A DNA stretch of 64,000 nucleotides from [Mycobacterium] nativiensis (GCF_020172685.1 NZ_CP083986.1:2414133-2478132), one strand, 5' to 3'; positions 31,415 through 42,269 are shown, counted from the first letter of the stretch. Notes: generated by a model from the letters alone, not told the origin. A program made the numbers and translations.

Positions 31415-31729
31415 ATGACTGCGCAACTGCATGTGCTGGCGGCAACGGAGTTTCTGGCGGAGCGTTCGACGACGCTGACCAGCGTGGGCTGGATCGGCTA
31501 CATCATCATCGGTGCGATCGCAGGGTGGCTTGCCGGAAAGATCGTCGACGGCGGCGGCCGCGGAATCCTGATGAATATCGTGGTCGGTGTCGTTGGCGCA
31601 TTGATCGGTGGATTCCTGCTGAGCTTCTTCCTCAACACGGCCGGCGGCGGCTGGTGGTTCACCTTGTTCACCGCGACTCTGGGGTCGGTCGTGCTGCTGT
31701 GGCTGATGGGGCTGGTAGCCAAACGCTGA
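31415..31729 (+). CDS. GlsB/YeaQ/YmgE-type small membrane protein
   Basis: 104 aa with three membrane segments in the transglycosylase-associated family (GWIGYIIIGAIAGWLAGKIV, GRGILMNIVVGVVGALIGGFLL, LFTATLGSVVLLWLMGL). It corresponds to Rv1861. The family is associated with general stress in Enterobacteria; the name transglycosylase-associated has no proven enzymatic basis. Its first ~20 residues are an unusual polar extension before the first membrane segment. Confidence 0.9.
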   Translation: MTAQLHVLAATEFLAERSTTLTSVGWIGYIIIGAIAGWLAGKIVDGGGRGILMNIVVGVVGALIGGFLLSFFLNTAGGGWWFTLFTATLGSVVLLWLMGLVAKR

Positions 31730-31762
31730 GCCGCTGACTGCCGCTGCGCGCAGAATGTTGTT

Positions 31763-32791
31763 ATGGGCGCGCAGGTCCCGGGCATGAGCATGAGGGCCTG
31801 GCGCGTGCACCGTCCCGGCCCGATCGGCGACGCGCCACTGCGCCGGGTCACTACCGCGGTGCCACGGCCGGAACCGTCGGAACTGTTGGTGGCCGTGCAT
31901 GCCTGCGGGGTGTGCCGCACCGATCTTCACGTCGCCGAAGGCGACTTACCGGTACACCTCGCCGGGGTGACGCCCGGCCATGAGGTGGTCGGTGAAGTGG
32001 TCGAGGTCGGTGCCGAGGCCGGCGCCGAGTTCGGGGTGGGGGACCGGGTCGGTATCGCCTGGTTGCGGCACACCTGCGGAACCTGCCGATACTGTCGCCG
32101 CGGCGATGAGAACCTGTGCCCACAGTCCCGGTACACCGGGTGGGACGCCGACGGCGGCTATGCGGAGTTCGCCACCGTCCCAGCGGCGTTCGCCCACCAT
32201 CTGCCCAGCGGTTACAGCGACAGTGAACTGGCGCCGCTGCTGTGCGCGGGCATCATCGGCTATCGCTCGCTGCTGCGCGCCGACCTGCCGCACGGCGGAC
32301 GGCTCGGGATCTACGGGTTCGGCGGCAGTGCGCACATCACCGCGCAGGTTGCGTTGGCGCGCGGCGCCGAGGTGCACGTGATGACGCGCGATCCGCGGGC
32401 CCGGAGACTGGCGCTGGAGTTGGGTGCGGCCTCGGCGCAGGGGGCGGCGGACCCGCCACCGGTACCGGTGGACTCGGCGATTCTGTTCGCGCCGGTCGGT
32501 GAGCTGGTGCTGCCGGCCTGCCAGGCACTGGATCCGGGAGGCACCCTGGCAATCGCCGGAATCCACCTCAGTGACATCCCGACCCTGAACTATCAGCGGC
32601 ACCTGTTTAGGGAACGCCAGATCCGGTCGGTGACGTCGAACACCCGCGAGGACGCCCGGAACTTCCTCGACTTCGCCGGGACGCACCACATCGATGTGAC
32701 GACCCCGGAGTACTCCCTGGGCGACGCCGACCGCGCGCTGGCGGACCTGGCGGCGGGCCGGATCGCGGGTGCGGCGGTACTGCTGGTCTGA
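31763..32791 (+). CDS. adhA: Zinc-dependent alcohol dehydrogenase (AdhA type)
   Basis: 342 aa medium-chain zinc alcohol dehydrogenase, equivalent to Rv1862. The catalytic zinc ligands are in [10 protein letters not shown] and GHEVVGEV, and the structural zinc lobe is [15 protein letters not shown]. The nucleotide fold is [16 protein letters not shown]. The start may instead be one of two downstream ATGs (31784 or 31790, giving MRAWRV). The stop codon uses the first base of the repeat that begins at 32791. Confidence 0.9.
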   Translation: MGAQVPGMSMRAWRVHRPGPIGDAPLRRVTTAVPRPEPSELLVAVHACGVCRTDLHVAEGDLPVHLAGVTPGHEVVGEVVEVGAEAGAEFGVGDRVGIAWLRHTCGTCRYCRRGDENLCPQSRYTGWDADGGYAEFATVPAAFAHHLPSGYSDSELAPLLCAGIIGYRSLLRADLPHGGRLGIYGFGGSAHITAQVALARGAEVHVMTRDPRARRLALELGAASAQGAADPPPVPVDSAILFAPVGELVLPACQALDPGGTLAIAGIHLSDIPTLNYQRHLFRERQIRSVTSNTREDARNFLDFAGTHHIDVTTPEYSLGDADRALADLAAGRIAGAAVLLV

Positions 32792-32916
32792 ACCGCCGGG
32801 GTCGATGCGGCGGTCCCAGCTTCGGCTCTCCTTCGTCGAGCCTCGCTGAACCGCCGGGGTCGATGCGGCGGTCCCAGCTTCGGCTCTCCTTCGTCGAGCC
32901 TCGCTGAACCGCCGGG
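32791..32916. repeat. Tandem copy of a 58 bp hairpin-forming repeat
   Basis: Two identical 58 bp units (32791-32848 and 32849-32906) are followed by the first 10 bases of a third. Each unit contains two inverted repeats: CCGCCG...CGGCGG and GGCTC...GAGCC. A 57 bp variant lies inside the YceI gene at 55862-55945. Here the repeat fills the space between convergent adhA and the CPBP protease gene. Confidence 0.9.
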
Positions 32917-32923
32917 CGGGCGC

Positions 32924-33691
32924 TCAGGCGGACAAGTGCCACACCATGGCGGCAGCCAGTGCGCCTACCCCGTTGAGCGACCAGTGCAGTGCGATCGGGG
33001 CGATCAAGCTGCCGCTGCGCCGGCGCAGCCAGCTGAACACGAAACCGGCGGCGCCGGTGGCCAACACCGCCAGCGTCACGCCGGCCAGCATGCCGACGAA
33101 CCCACCGCCGAACAGCCGGGTGAAGCCCACATTGCTGCTGGTCAGCCCGAGCGAGGTGGCGACATGCCACAGCCCGAACAGCAGCGAGCCGGCCGCGGCC
33201 ACGCCGCGGAATCCCCAGGCCCGGTGCAGTGCGCCGTGCAACGCGCCGCGGAACGCCAATTCCTCGGGGATGACGGTCTGCAGGGGAATGACGAGCATCG
33301 ATGCGACCAGCGCGCCGGACAGCGTCGCGTAGTGATTGTTCAAGAACATCGGCCGGGTCCAGGGCAGCAGCGCGCCGAGCGCGATTGCCGACACCACGAT
33401 CAGCACGGCGGCCGCGGCGTAGCCGACGCCGGACTTCCAATGGGCGCGGCCCAGACCGAGTTCAGCCCAGCTCAGGCCGTTGCAGCGGACCAGGACCACC
33501 AGGCCGACGGCGGTGGCCGGAACCGTGGCGACGGCTGCCCAGGGCGTGGTGAAGTGCGCGATCAGGTTGGCCAGCGCGAGCACCACCACGACGACGGCGA
33601 CGTCGACGAGCGCGCGGAACCGATGCAGTGCCGAGAGTTGGGACACCAACGGGTGGTGATCTCCGGGCACCGCGAGGTCGTGACAGGACAT
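32924..33691 (-). CDS. CPBP-family intramembrane protease (CAAX-like)
   Basis: 255 aa with about seven to eight membrane segments. The family motifs are present: EELAFRGALHGALHR (EExxxR), LLFGLWHVAT (FxxxH) and a late FGGGFVGMLAG segment. It corresponds to the Rv1863c/Rv1864c area of M. tuberculosis. Substrate unknown. Its 3' end shares a 20 bp near-identical sequence with the 3' end of the ferredoxin reductase gene at 39024. Confidence 0.87.
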   Translation of the reverse strand: MSCHDLAVPGDHHPLVSQLSALHRFRALVDVAVVVVVLALANLIAHFTTPWAAVATVPATAVGLVVLVRCNGLSWAELGLGRAHWKSGVGYAAAAVLIVVSAIALGALLPWTRPMFLNNHYATLSGALVASMLVIPLQTVIPEELAFRGALHGALHRAWGFRGVAAAGSLLFGLWHVATSLGLTSSNVGFTRLFGGGFVGMLAGVTLAVLATGAAGFVFSWLRRRSGSLIAPIALHWSLNGVGALAAAMVWHLSA

Positions 33692-33757
33692 TGGTCGGAA
33701 TTCTACTCGCGACCGCGGCCGCAGGGCTCGGCGTTGATGCGCCTGCCTGGCGCCGGA

Positions 33758-34168
33758 CTACTTGGGCCCGTGGGTCTCACACAGCACCCGAGCCGGGTTT
33801 CCGGTGGCCGTGTTCTGACTGACGACCTTTCCGTTCACGGTGACGGTGCAGGTCAAAGCTCCGGGGCCGGCGCTCTGCGCGCTCAGCGAGTAGGAGGCCG
33901 GACTGGCCGCGTTCGTCATCGAGCCGGTCAACTGAATCGACCACGGCAGCGGGGCGTTGGTCGCATGTGCCTGACCGTTCTGGACCTGGTAGGTGATGTA
34001 ACTGGCGACCCCGGTACCGGTGAGGTCGTAGCGGACCGGAACCTTGGTGTTGTCCGGCGTGGCTCCGGCCGTCGGGACACCGGCGATGGCGGCCGACGCG
34101 ATGAGAACGCCGGCCAGCAGCGACATCGACCTGCGAGGTGTCCGGACCGGTGACGGGTGAACAGTCAT
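33758..34168 (-). CDS. Secreted MmpS-like small protein
   Basis: 136 aa with a signal-peptide-like N-terminus (SLLAGVLIASAAIAGVPTAGA) and a C-terminal domain resembling MmpS proteins: VRYDLTGTGVASYITYQ, LPWSIQLTG, LTCTVTVNGKVVSQNTATG and a final Cys-containing strand. No mmpL partner is nearby. The start at 34168 gives MTVHPSPVRTPRR; an earlier in-frame codon at 34216 overlaps the phosphoketolase. Only 5 bp separate it from the phosphoketolase stop, so the two are likely cotranscribed. Confidence 0.75.
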   Translation of the reverse strand: MTVHPSPVRTPRRSMSLLAGVLIASAAIAGVPTAGATPDNTKVPVRYDLTGTGVASYITYQVQNGQAHATNAPLPWSIQLTGSMTNAASPASYSLSAQSAGPGALTCTVTVNGKVVSQNTATGNPARVLCETHGPK

Positions 34169-34173
34169 GGCGG

Positions 34174-36579
34174 TCACCTTATCCCGCCGTCGTCTCCGGC
34201 AGCGCCCGTTCGCCACGTCCAGTCGGTGATACGCGGGTCGTCCTCACCGTGTTCGCGGGTGTAGAGCCGGGCTGCCAGCCGGGCATCGACCATCCGCTGG
34301 CGCAGCACCGCACTGCGATCGCCCAGTCCGGCAACCCGGTCGATGACGTCCATCACCAGGTGGAAGCGATCCAGGTCGTTGAGCATGACCATGTCGAACG
34401 GCGTCGTGGTGGTGCCGCGCTCCCGGTAGCCGCGCACGTGCATCTGGTCGTGGTTCGCCCGGGAATAGGTGAGCCGGTGGATCAGCCAGGGATAGCCGTG
34501 ATAGGCGAAGATCACCGGCTTGTCCCGGGTGAACAGGGCGTCGAACTCGCTGTCCGGCAAGCCATGTGGATGCTCGGTCGCCGGCTGCAGCCGCATCACG
34601 TCCACTACGTTGACCACCCGCACGGCCAGGTCGGGGAGCTCCGAGCGCAGGATGTCGGCGGCCGCCAGGGTCTCCAGGGTCGGGATATCTCCGGCGCAGG
34701 CCAGCACCACATCCGGCTCACCGGTGGTGGTGCCGGCCCACTCCCAGATGCCCAGACCCCGGGTGCAGTGCGCCACCGCCTGGGGCATGTCCAGGTAGGC
34801 CAGCGCCGGCTGTTTGCCGGCGACGATCACGTTGACGTAGTCGCGGCTGCGCAGGCAGTGATCGGCCACCGACAGCAGGGTGTTGCCGTCCGGCGGCAGG
34901 TAGACCCGCACCACCTCGGGCCGCTTGTTGGCCACCAGGTCGATGAAGCCCGGATCCTGGTGTGATGCCCCGTTGTGGTCCTGACGCCAGACGTGGGAGG
35001 TCAGCAGATAGTTCAGTGAGGCGATCGGCGCTCGCCACGGCAGCTCGCGGCTGACCGCCAGCCATTTGGCGTGCTGGTTGAACATCGAGTCGACGATGTG
35101 CACGAAGGCTTCATAACAGTTGAACAGCCCGTGCCGGCCGGTGAGCAGATAGCCCTCCAGCCAGCCCTGGCACAGATGTTCCGACAACACCTCCAGGACC
35201 CGGCCGTCGGGGGCCAGGTTGTCATCGGCCGGTTCAGTCTCCGACAACCAGACCCGGTCGGTGACCTCGAACACCGCCGCGAGTCGATTCGAGGCCGTCT
35301 CGTCGGGGCCCATCAACCGGAACCGGTCGCGGTTGCGGTCGATGACGTCGCGCAGGAAAGTGCCCAACACCCGGGTGGCTTCATGCACTTCGGTGCCGGG
35401 CTGGGACACCGGAACGGCGTAGTCGCGGAAGTCCGGCAGGTCCAGGTCACGCAGCAGCAGACCTCCGTTGGCGTGCGGGTTGGCGCTCATCCGGCGATTC
35501 CCGCGTGGTGCCAGCGCCGCCAGCTCCGGCCGCAGCCGGCCGGATTCATCGAACAGCTCGGCCGGGCGGTAGCTGCGCAGCCATTCCTCCAGCTGTGCGC
35601 GGTGCCCGGGGTCGGTGCGGGTCTGCGTGAGCGGCACCTGATGCGCCCGCCAGGTGCCCTCCACCTGTTGGCCGTCCACCCTTGCGGGCCCGGTCCAGCC
35701 CTTCGGGGTCCGCAGCACGATCATCGGCCACACCGGCCGCATCGTGGTGTCGTCGGCGCGCGCGGCCTGCTGGATCGCCGCGATGTCGTCGAAGGCATCG
35801 TCGAGGGCGGCCGCGAGCAGCTGGTGCACGACGGCCGGGTCGTCACCGGCGACGGTGATCGGCCGGTACCCGTAGCCGCGCAGCAGTGACTCCAACTCCG
35901 AATGCGGGATACGGGCCAGCACAGTCGGATTGGCGATCTTGTAGCCGTTGAGATGCAGGACGGGCAGTACCGCGCCGTCGACCGCCGGGTTGAGGAATTT
36001 GTTCGAATGCCAGCCGGCGGCAAGCGGTCCGGTCTCGGCCTCGCCGTCGCCGATGACGCAGGCCACCACCAGATCCGGGTTGTCGAAGGCCGCGCCGAAT
36101 GCGTGCACCAGCGCGTAGCCGAGCTCGCCGCCCTCATGGATGGACCCCGGCGTCTCGGCCGCGGCGTGGCTCGGAATACCGCCGGGAAACGAGAACTGCC
36201 GGAACAGTTTTCGCATACCCTCGGTGTTCTCCCCGATGCCGGTGTAAACCTGGCTGTAGGTGCCCTCCAGATAGGCGTTGGCCACCAGGGCCGGCCCGCC
36301 GTGGCCGGGCCCGGTGACGAAGATGACGTTGGCGTCCCGGTCGCGGATGATCCGGTTCAGGTGGGCGTAAAGCAGATTCAGCCCGGGCGTGGTGCCCCAG
36401 TGCCCCAGCAGCCGCGGCTTGACGTGCTCGGCCCGCAGCGGCTCGGTCAGCAGTGGATTGTCCAGCAGGTAGATCTGGCCCACCGAGAGATAATTGGCGG
36501 CCCGCCAGAAGGCGTCTATGCGTGTCAGATCGGTGTCGGAGAGCGTCGGCGGTGCCGGCGTCGCAGTCTCAGCACTCAT
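34174..36579 (-). CDS. xfp: Phosphoketolase (xylulose/fructose 6-phosphate)
   Basis: 801 aa TPP enzyme that splits xylulose 5-phosphate or fructose 6-phosphate to acetyl phosphate. The N-terminal [40 protein letters not shown] and [13 protein letters not shown] (TPP-binding GDGEAETG) are diagnostic. The ATG at 36579 starts [11 protein letters not shown]; codons further upstream belong to the divergent region. M. tuberculosis lacks this gene at the syntenic place. With zwf and two gnd genes in the window it links pentose phosphates to acetyl phosphate. Confidence 0.95.
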   Translation of the reverse strand: MSAETATPAPPTLSDTDLTRIDAFWRAANYLSVGQIYLLDNPLLTEPLRAEHVKPRLLGHWGTTPGLNLLYAHLNRIIRDRDANVIFVTGPGHGGPALVANAYLEGTYSQVYTGIGENTEGMRKLFRQFSFPGGIPSHAAAETPGSIHEGGELGYALVHAFGAAFDNPDLVVACVIGDGEAETGPLAAGWHSNKFLNPAVDGAVLPVLHLNGYKIANPTVLARIPHSELESLLRGYGYRPITVAGDDPAVVHQLLAAALDDAFDDIAAIQQAARADDTTMRPVWPMIVLRTPKGWTGPARVDGQQVEGTWRAHQVPLTQTRTDPGHRAQLEEWLRSYRPAELFDESGRLRPELAALAPRGNRRMSANPHANGGLLLRDLDLPDFRDYAVPVSQPGTEVHEATRVLGTFLRDVIDRNRDRFRLMGPDETASNRLAAVFEVTDRVWLSETEPADDNLAPDGRVLEVLSEHLCQGWLEGYLLTGRHGLFNCYEAFVHIVDSMFNQHAKWLAVSRELPWRAPIASLNYLLTSHVWRQDHNGASHQDPGFIDLVANKRPEVVRVYLPPDGNTLLSVADHCLRSRDYVNVIVAGKQPALAYLDMPQAVAHCTRGLGIWEWAGTTTGEPDVVLACAGDIPTLETLAAADILRSELPDLAVRVVNVVDVMRLQPATEHPHGLPDSEFDALFTRDKPVIFAYHGYPWLIHRLTYSRANHDQMHVRGYRERGTTTTPFDMVMLNDLDRFHLVMDVIDRVAGLGDRSAVLRQRMVDARLAARLYTREHGEDDPRITDWTWRTGAAGDDGGIR

Positions 36580-36624
36580 CTGTGCGATTGTCCGCGTCGC
36601 ACCCGAACCGCGGCAACCGTTCAT

Positions 36625-36630
36625 TACCCT
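36625..36630 (+). promoter_or_regulatory. -10 hexamer TACCCT, leaderless start at 36637
   Basis: TACCCT lies 6 nt before the GTG of the CoA-transferase gene, within the 57 bp divergent gap to xfp. No ribosome site is visible. Confidence 0.4.
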
Positions 36631-36636
36631 GGCAGC

Positions 36637-39009
36637 GTGCTGCTGGAATCGCTGCGTGTCCTGGATCTGGCCGGCGGTGACGCCGACGCTGTCACCCGGT
36701 TGCTCGCCGACCTGGGCGCCGATGTGCTCAAAGTGGAACCTCCCGGGGGAAGCCCGGCTCGCACCGCGCCGCCGCTGCTGGACGGCGTGAGCATCCCGTT
36801 CGCGCTGCACAACGCCAACAAGCGAAGCGTCACCCTGGACCCGGCCGACGAGGGCGATCGGCGTCGGTTCCTCGAGCTGGCCGCCGGCGCCGACATGGTC
36901 GTGGACAGTGGCAATCCGGGCCGCGCCGCCGACTTCGGGACCTCATGCGCGGAGCTGGCCGACCGGTTCGCGCACCTGGTAACGATGTCGGTCACCGACT
37001 TCGGGACCAGCGGGCCGTATGCGGACTGGCAGGCCACCGACGCGGTGCTCTACGCGCTTTCCGGCGCGCTGTCGCGATCCGGGCCCACCTCCGGGGCACC
37101 GGTGCTGCCGCCCGATGGGATCGCGTCGGCGACCGCAGCGGTGCAGGCCGCCTGGGCGCTACTGGTCGCCTACTACAACCGGCTACGTTGCGGCAGAGGG
37201 GATTACATCGATTTTTCCCGCTTCGACGCCGTGATCACCGTGCTCGACCCGATCTTCGGCGCGCAGGGGCAGGTCGCCGCGGCCCGGCGCGGGGTCTCCC
37301 GCTGGCGCGGCCGACCCAAGAATCAGGACGCCTACCCGATCTATCCGTGCCGGGACGGCTATGTGCGGCTGTGCGTGATGTCCCCGCGCCAGTGGCGTGG
37401 CCTGTGGTCCTGGCTGGGGGAGCCCGTGGAGTACGCCGACCCTAAATTCGGTGTGATCGGTGAGCGGTTCGCGGTCTGGCCGCAGATCAGCGTGCTGGTA
37501 CGCGACCTGTTCGCCGACCAGGACATGGCCGACCTGGTCGCGGCCGGGCAGGCTCGCGGGGTGCCGATCGCCGCGGTGGGCGACCCGGCTGCGGTGTTGG
37601 CCGGTGACCACTTCATCGCGGCCGGCGCGGCGACCACCGCCGAACTGGCCGCGGGACTGCGCGCCGTCATTCCGACCGGCTACTACGTGGTCGACGATCA
37701 GCGGGCCGGCTTCCGGACACCCGCCCCGGGGCTCGGTGATGCCGAAATCGGTTGGCTGACCGAGTCGTCCCCGGTGCCGGCGCCCGACACCGCGGTCGGC
37801 GTGCGGCCGTTCGAGGGGGTGCGGATCGTTGACCTGGGTGTGATCGTGGCCGGCGGGGAGACCAGCCGACTGTTCGGCGACCTGGGCGCCGAGGTCATCA
37901 AAGTGGAGAGCGCGGCCTACCCCGACGGGCTGCGACAGACGCGCGCCGGATCGGCGATGAGCGAATCGTTCGCCTGGACGCACCGCAACAACCTCGGTCT
38001 CGGCCTGGACCTGCGCAGCCCGGCAGGTAAGGGGATCTTCGGGCAGCTGGTCGGAGCCGCCGACGCGGTGTTCGCCAACTTCAAACCGGGAACGCTTGCC
38101 TCCCTGGGTATTTCCTACCGGAACCTGTGTGGTCTCAATTCGCGGGTGGTGCTCGCCGAGAGCAGCGCCTTCGGTGAGATCGGGCCGTGGAGCGCCCGGA
38201 TGGGCTACGGCCCGTTGGTGCGGGCCACCACGGGGGTCACCGCACTGTGGACCGCCCCGGAGGGAACCGACGCCGACACCGGCCGTCACCCGTTCTTCGA
38301 CGCGACGACCGTCTTCCCCGACCACGTCGTCGCGCGGGTCACCGCGATCGGTGCGCTGGCCGCACTGATCGCCGCCCGGCGCACCGGTGCCGGGGCGCAC
38401 GTGCACGTCTCGCAGGCTGAGGCCGCGGTCAACCAGCTCGACACCAGTTACGTGGCGCGGGCAGCGGGACCATCAGTGGTACCGGACATCGCGGTCGATC
38501 TGGTCTGCCCGTGCTCCGGTGACGACGAATGGTGCGTGATCTCTATCCGCTCAGACGCCGAATGGCGCAGTGTCACAGAAATTCTGGGGGATCGGAAACT
38601 GGCCTCCGATCGCCGTTTCGGCACCGCCGCAGCGCGCCACGCGCATCGCGCGGAACTGGTGGCGGCGCTGAGCCGTCACACCCGGGAGCGAACCCCCGCC
38701 GACGTCGGTGAGCTGCTGCAGGCATCCGGGGTGGCGGCAGGACCGATGAACCGGCCGCCGGACATCGCCGAGCATCCACAACTGGTCCACCGCACAGTGT
38801 TCGCCGACATGACGCACCCGCTGATCGAGCACCCGTTGCCGGCCGAAACCGGGCCGGCCCTGTTCCGCAACATCCCGGCGGCGCTCCAGCGACCGGCGCC
38901 GCTGCCCGGTCAGGACACCCGGGCGATCTGCCGCAGCGTGCTCGGTCTCGACGACGCAGAGACGGACCGGTTGATCGCGGACGGGGTGCTCTTCGCGACC
39001 GGCGATTAG
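36637..39009 (+). CDS. Double-domain family III CoA-transferase
   Basis: 790 aa, equivalent to Rv1866 and made of two CaiB/BaiF-type domains in tandem (about residues 1-380 and 388-790; each begins with a [12 protein letters not shown] strand followed by LGADVLKVE or LGAEVIKVE). The first domain keeps an Asp at the family nucleophile position (DFSRFDAVI); the second has Glu (VSQAEAAVN). One domain may be catalytic and the other structural. The acyl substrate is unknown. The frame is open upstream to 35902 but that part is antisense to xfp and lacks a signal, so GTG 36637 is chosen. Confidence 0.9.
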   Translation: MLLESLRVLDLAGGDADAVTRLLADLGADVLKVEPPGGSPARTAPPLLDGVSIPFALHNANKRSVTLDPADEGDRRRFLELAAGADMVVDSGNPGRAADFGTSCAELADRFAHLVTMSVTDFGTSGPYADWQATDAVLYALSGALSRSGPTSGAPVLPPDGIASATAAVQAAWALLVAYYNRLRCGRGDYIDFSRFDAVITVLDPIFGAQGQVAAARRGVSRWRGRPKNQDAYPIYPCRDGYVRLCVMSPRQWRGLWSWLGEPVEYADPKFGVIGERFAVWPQISVLVRDLFADQDMADLVAAGQARGVPIAAVGDPAAVLAGDHFIAAGAATTAELAAGLRAVIPTGYYVVDDQRAGFRTPAPGLGDAEIGWLTESSPVPAPDTAVGVRPFEGVRIVDLGVIVAGGETSRLFGDLGAEVIKVESAAYPDGLRQTRAGSAMSESFAWTHRNNLGLGLDLRSPAGKGIFGQLVGAADAVFANFKPGTLASLGISYRNLCGLNSRVVLAESSAFGEIGPWSARMGYGPLVRATTGVTALWTAPEGTDADTGRHPFFDATTVFPDHVVARVTAIGALAALIAARRTGAGAHVHVSQAEAAVNQLDTSYVARAAGPSVVPDIAVDLVCPCSGDDEWCVISIRSDAEWRSVTEILGDRKLASDRRFGTAAARHAHRAELVAALSRHTRERTPADVGELLQASGVAAGPMNRPPDIAEHPQLVHRTVFADMTHPLIEHPLPAETGPALFRNIPAALQRPAPLPGQDTRAICRSVLGLDDAETDRLIADGVLFATGD

Positions 39010-39023
39010 CGTACGGCGGGCGC

Positions 39024-40256
39024 TCAGACGGACAGTTCGCTCAGTGGTGCGTGTGGATCGGCCAGCCGGTCGGGGTCGACGGGTGCCTGCGACCGGATCA
39101 GGGCCTTGATGTCGTCGAGGCCCTCCCAGATGTTGACGTTCATCCCGGCCAGCACGCGGTTGTCGTCGCCGAGCCAGAAACTGGTGTACTCGCGCCCGGC
39201 GACGTTGCCGCGGAACACCACCCGGGAGTAGTGCGGCGCATGGCCGACGTATTCCATGCCGAGGTCGTACTGGTCGGTGAAAAAGTAGGGCAGTGCGTCA
39301 TATTCGGCGGACTCGCCGAGCATGCCCGACACCGCGACCGCCGGCTGGTTGAGGGCGTTCGCCCAGTGCTCGGTGCGGATCCGGGTGCCCAGCAGCGGGT
39401 GCTGCGCCGCCGCGATATCACCGACCGCGTAGATGTCGGGATCACTGCTGCGCAGCCCCGCATCCACCAGCACGCCGCCGTCACCGGTAGCAAGGCCGGC
39501 CTGCCGGGCCAGTTCGATGTTGGGCTGCGCGCCGACGGCGACCAGCACAGCTGTCGCATCGATCTGTGAGCCGTCGCCCAGGCGAAGGCCGGTGGCGGCG
39601 CCGCCGGCGGTGGTGATCTCGGCGACGGCCGATCCCAGGCGCAGGTCGACGCCGTGCGCGCGGTGCAGGTCGGCGAAGACGGCGCCGTTCTCCGCGCCCA
39701 GGCTGGCCAGCAGGGGCAATGCAGCGGACTCCACCACCGTGACGTCGGCGCCGCGCTGCCGGGCGCCGGCGGCCACCTCCATACCGATCCAGCCGGCGCC
39801 CACCACCGCCAACGACGCCCCCGCGGACAGTACGGAATCCAACGCCGACGCGTCGTCGACTGTGCGCAGATAGTGCACGCCGTCGGCCTCGGAGCCCGGG
39901 ATCGGCACCCGCCGCGACCGCGAACCGGTGGCCAGCAACAGCTTGTCGTAGCTCAGGCTGGTGCCGTCGGCCAGCCCGACGGTGTGAGCGGCCGCGTCGA
40001 GGCCCACTGCTCGGGTACCGATCCGCAGGTCGACGTCGTGGTCGCGGAACCACTCGTGAGTGTTCACGGTGAAGTCGGTGAGCGTCTTCTTGCCCGCCAG
40101 GAATTCCTTGGACAGCGGCGGACGCTCGTAGGGGAGATGCTGTTCCTCGCCGAGGAGGATGATCTTTCCGCCGAAACTCTTGTCGCGCAATGCCTCCGCA
40201 GCCTTGGCGCCCGCAAGGCCGCCTCCGACGATCACGAATGTGCTGGATGCTGACAC
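39024..40256 (-). CDS. NAD(P)/FAD-dependent ferredoxin reductase
   Basis: 410 aa, equivalent to Rv1869c. Two Rossmann sites (VIVGGGLAGAKAAEAL and LAVVGAGWIGMEVAAGA) and the late DIYAVGDIAAAQHP place it in the FAD-dependent ferredoxin/putidaredoxin reductase group. GTG at 40256 has GGAGAA at the right distance and gives a family-length protein; an ATG at 40280 has no properly spaced site. Its redox partner (ferredoxin or P450) is not nearby. Confidence 0.88.
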   Translation of the reverse strand: MSASSTFVIVGGGLAGAKAAEALRDKSFGGKIILLGEEQHLPYERPPLSKEFLAGKKTLTDFTVNTHEWFRDHDVDLRIGTRAVGLDAAAHTVGLADGTSLSYDKLLLATGSRSRRVPIPGSEADGVHYLRTVDDASALDSVLSAGASLAVVGAGWIGMEVAAGARQRGADVTVVESAALPLLASLGAENGAVFADLHRAHGVDLRLGSAVAEITTAGGAATGLRLGDGSQIDATAVLVAVGAQPNIELARQAGLATGDGGVLVDAGLRSSDPDIYAVGDIAAAQHPLLGTRIRTEHWANALNQPAVAVSGMLGESAEYDALPYFFTDQYDLGMEYVGHAPHYSRVVFRGNVAGREYTSFWLGDDNRVLAGMNVNIWEGLDDIKALIRSQAPVDPDRLADPHAPLSELSV

Positions 40257-40318
40257 GGGATTCTCCGCTCTACGCGACATCTCCCGCCACAGTACCGGCG
40301 ATCGCGGTGTGCGTTAGG

Positions 40319-40954
40319 TCAATCGGACAGACGTGCACGTACGTCCGCGTCGGCGGAGTAACGCACCAGCGCTGCGGCCAACTCGGCATTGCGCCCCAGC
40401 GACAGTGCGCCGAGTTCGGTTGCGTCACCCGGCAAACCGAGATCGCGAGCGGCGGCCAACGCGCGGTCGTCGAAAGTGGAGCGTGCCCACGGCCAGACGT
40501 CCTGGACCTCTCGGAGAAAGATTTCCGCCCCGGTGTCACCGATTCCCTTGAATTCCTTGAGCAACGTGGCGGCCGCCTGGACGTCGCGGCCGCAGCGCTC
40601 GGCCAGCAGACGCAGGTCCCCGCGATACTCCTGCTGGACGGTCTCGGCGACATCGACCAACTGATCTGCGGAACTCTCGTCGAAGCGGCGATAGTGGGCG
40701 CGGTCCATCGCTTGGAGCAAGGTGCGCCGATCGGCTTCGAGCACTTTGTGCGGGGTGCGCAGGCCGCTCTTGAACAGCTCGCGGGCCGCGCGGGCCGCGA
40801 TGGCGGCGTCGATCGGCTTGCTGGCCAGCACGCACAGGATCAGCAGTTGAAACAGCGGCATCGGCTGGTTTCGCAACCGGATTCCGGCCTCCTGGGAGTA
40901 GGTGCTGCCGGCGCGCCGCAACAACCGCCGCACCAGATCTTTGTGATTGTGCAC
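40319..40954 (-). CDS. Endonuclease III-like HhH protein
   Basis: 211 aa from the GTG at 40954, the size of Rv1870c. The middle contains LLKEFKGIGDTGAEIFLREVQDVWP, a helix-hairpin-helix like segment with the Gly-x-Gly turn of the HhH-GPD base-excision superfamily. The usual [4Fe-4S] cysteines are absent. Function is uncertain. A much longer in-frame start (to 41170) would overlap lldD and is rejected. Confidence 0.75.
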   Translation of the reverse strand: MHNHKDLVRRLLRRAGSTYSQEAGIRLRNQPMPLFQLLILCVLASKPIDAAIAARAARELFKSGLRTPHKVLEADRRTLLQAMDRAHYRRFDESSADQLVDVAETVQQEYRGDLRLLAERCGRDVQAAATLLKEFKGIGDTGAEIFLREVQDVWPWARSTFDDRALAAARDLGLPGDATELGALSLGRNAELAAALVRYSADADVRARLSD

Positions 40955-41030
40955 AGCGGGGGTATACCCGCGCGCGGCGCGCAGCAAACGCGCGCGATCG
41001 CCGTTGTGATGACGGCGGTTGTGACGTGCC

Positions 41031-42269
41031 CTATGGACGTGGCACCAGGCGTTGCAGCTGGGTGACGTGCTGTGGCGACAGCTCCGCGAGCTCGCTGACC
41101 CCCAGCAGCCGCATGGTTCGCCGGATCTGCTCGGCGAGGATGTCGATGACCCGGTGCACGCCGGCCTCACCGCCGGCCATCAACCCGTACAGGTAGGCCC
41201 GACCGATCAGGGTGCAGCGGGCGCCCAGCGCCACCGCCGCCACGATGTCGGCGCCGGACATGATGCCGGTGTCCAGCAGGATCTCGGTGTCGCGTCCGAC
41301 TTCCCGCGCCACCTCGGGCAGCAGTGCAAACGGTACCGGCGCCCGATCGAGCTGGCGGCCGCCGTGGTTGGACAACACGATGCCGTCCACACCGCGATCG
41401 ACCACGGCGCGGGCATCGGCGAGGGTCTGAATGCCCTTGACGACGAACCGGCCCGGCCACTGGGACCGGACCCAGGCCAGGTCGTCGAAGGTCAGGCTCG
41501 GGTCGAACATGGTGTCCATGTACTGCGCGACGGTGCCCGACCACCGGTCCAGCGAGGCGAAGGCCAGCGGCTCGGTGGTGAGCAGATCGAACCACCAGGC
41601 CGGGTGGACGGCGGCGTCGGCAACCGTGCGCAGCGTCAGCGCCGGCGGGATGGCCATACCGTTGCGGCTGTCGCGCCGCCGTGCCCCGGCGACCGGGCAG
41701 TCGACGGTTGCCAGCAGGGTGTCGTAACCGGCGTCGGCAGCCCGGCGCAGCAGCGCCATCGACCGGTCGCGGTCATGCCACATGTAGAGCTGAAACCATC
41801 GGCGGGCGCTCGGCGCGGCCGCGGCGACGTCTTCGATCGAGGCCGTCCCCAGCGTCGACAGGGCGAACGGGATTCCGGCGGCCTCGGCGGCCCGGGCGCC
41901 GGCCAGCTCGCCGGCGCTGTGCATCAGCCGGGTGAAGCCGGTCGGCGCGATCGCGAACGGCAATGCCACCGGCGCCCCGAGCACGTCGCGGCTGGTGTCG
42001 ACGGCTGAGACGTCGCGCAGGATCGCCGGGTGAAACTCGATGTCGCGGAAGGCCTGTCGAGCCCGTGCCACCGAGATCTCGTCCTCGGCGGCTCCGTCGG
42101 TGTAGTCGAAGGCGGCTTTGGGGGTGCGCCGCTTGGCGATTCGGCGCAGGTCCTCGACGGTCAGGGCGGCCTCTAGGCGCCGGGCTGTTCGGTTCAGCCG
42201 CGGCCTGCGGAATCGGATCAGTGGCGCGAGGTCACCGATTCTGGGGACCCGCCGTTGCATCGCCGACAT
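41031..42269 (-). CDS. lldD: FMN-dependent L-lactate dehydrogenase LldD2
   Basis: 412 aa alpha-hydroxy-acid oxidase family enzyme that oxidises L-lactate to pyruvate and passes electrons to the respiratory chain. FMN-binding and active-site features present: [20 protein letters not shown] strand, [18 protein letters not shown], and the catalytic [12 protein letters not shown] followed by [22 protein letters not shown] stands 6 nt before the ATG at 42269. Equivalent to Rv1872c. Confidence 0.94.
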   Translation of the reverse strand: MSAMQRRVPRIGDLAPLIRFRRPRLNRTARRLEAALTVEDLRRIAKRRTPKAAFDYTDGAAEDEISVARARQAFRDIEFHPAILRDVSAVDTSRDVLGAPVALPFAIAPTGFTRLMHSAGELAGARAAEAAGIPFALSTLGTASIEDVAAAAPSARRWFQLYMWHDRDRSMALLRRAADAGYDTLLATVDCPVAGARRRDSRNGMAIPPALTLRTVADAAVHPAWWFDLLTTEPLAFASLDRWSGTVAQYMDTMFDPSLTFDDLAWVRSQWPGRFVVKGIQTLADARAVVDRGVDGIVLSNHGGRQLDRAPVPFALLPEVAREVGRDTEILLDTGIMSGADIVAAVALGARCTLIGRAYLYGLMAGGEAGVHRVIDILAEQIRRTMRLLGVSELAELSPQHVTQLQRLVPRP

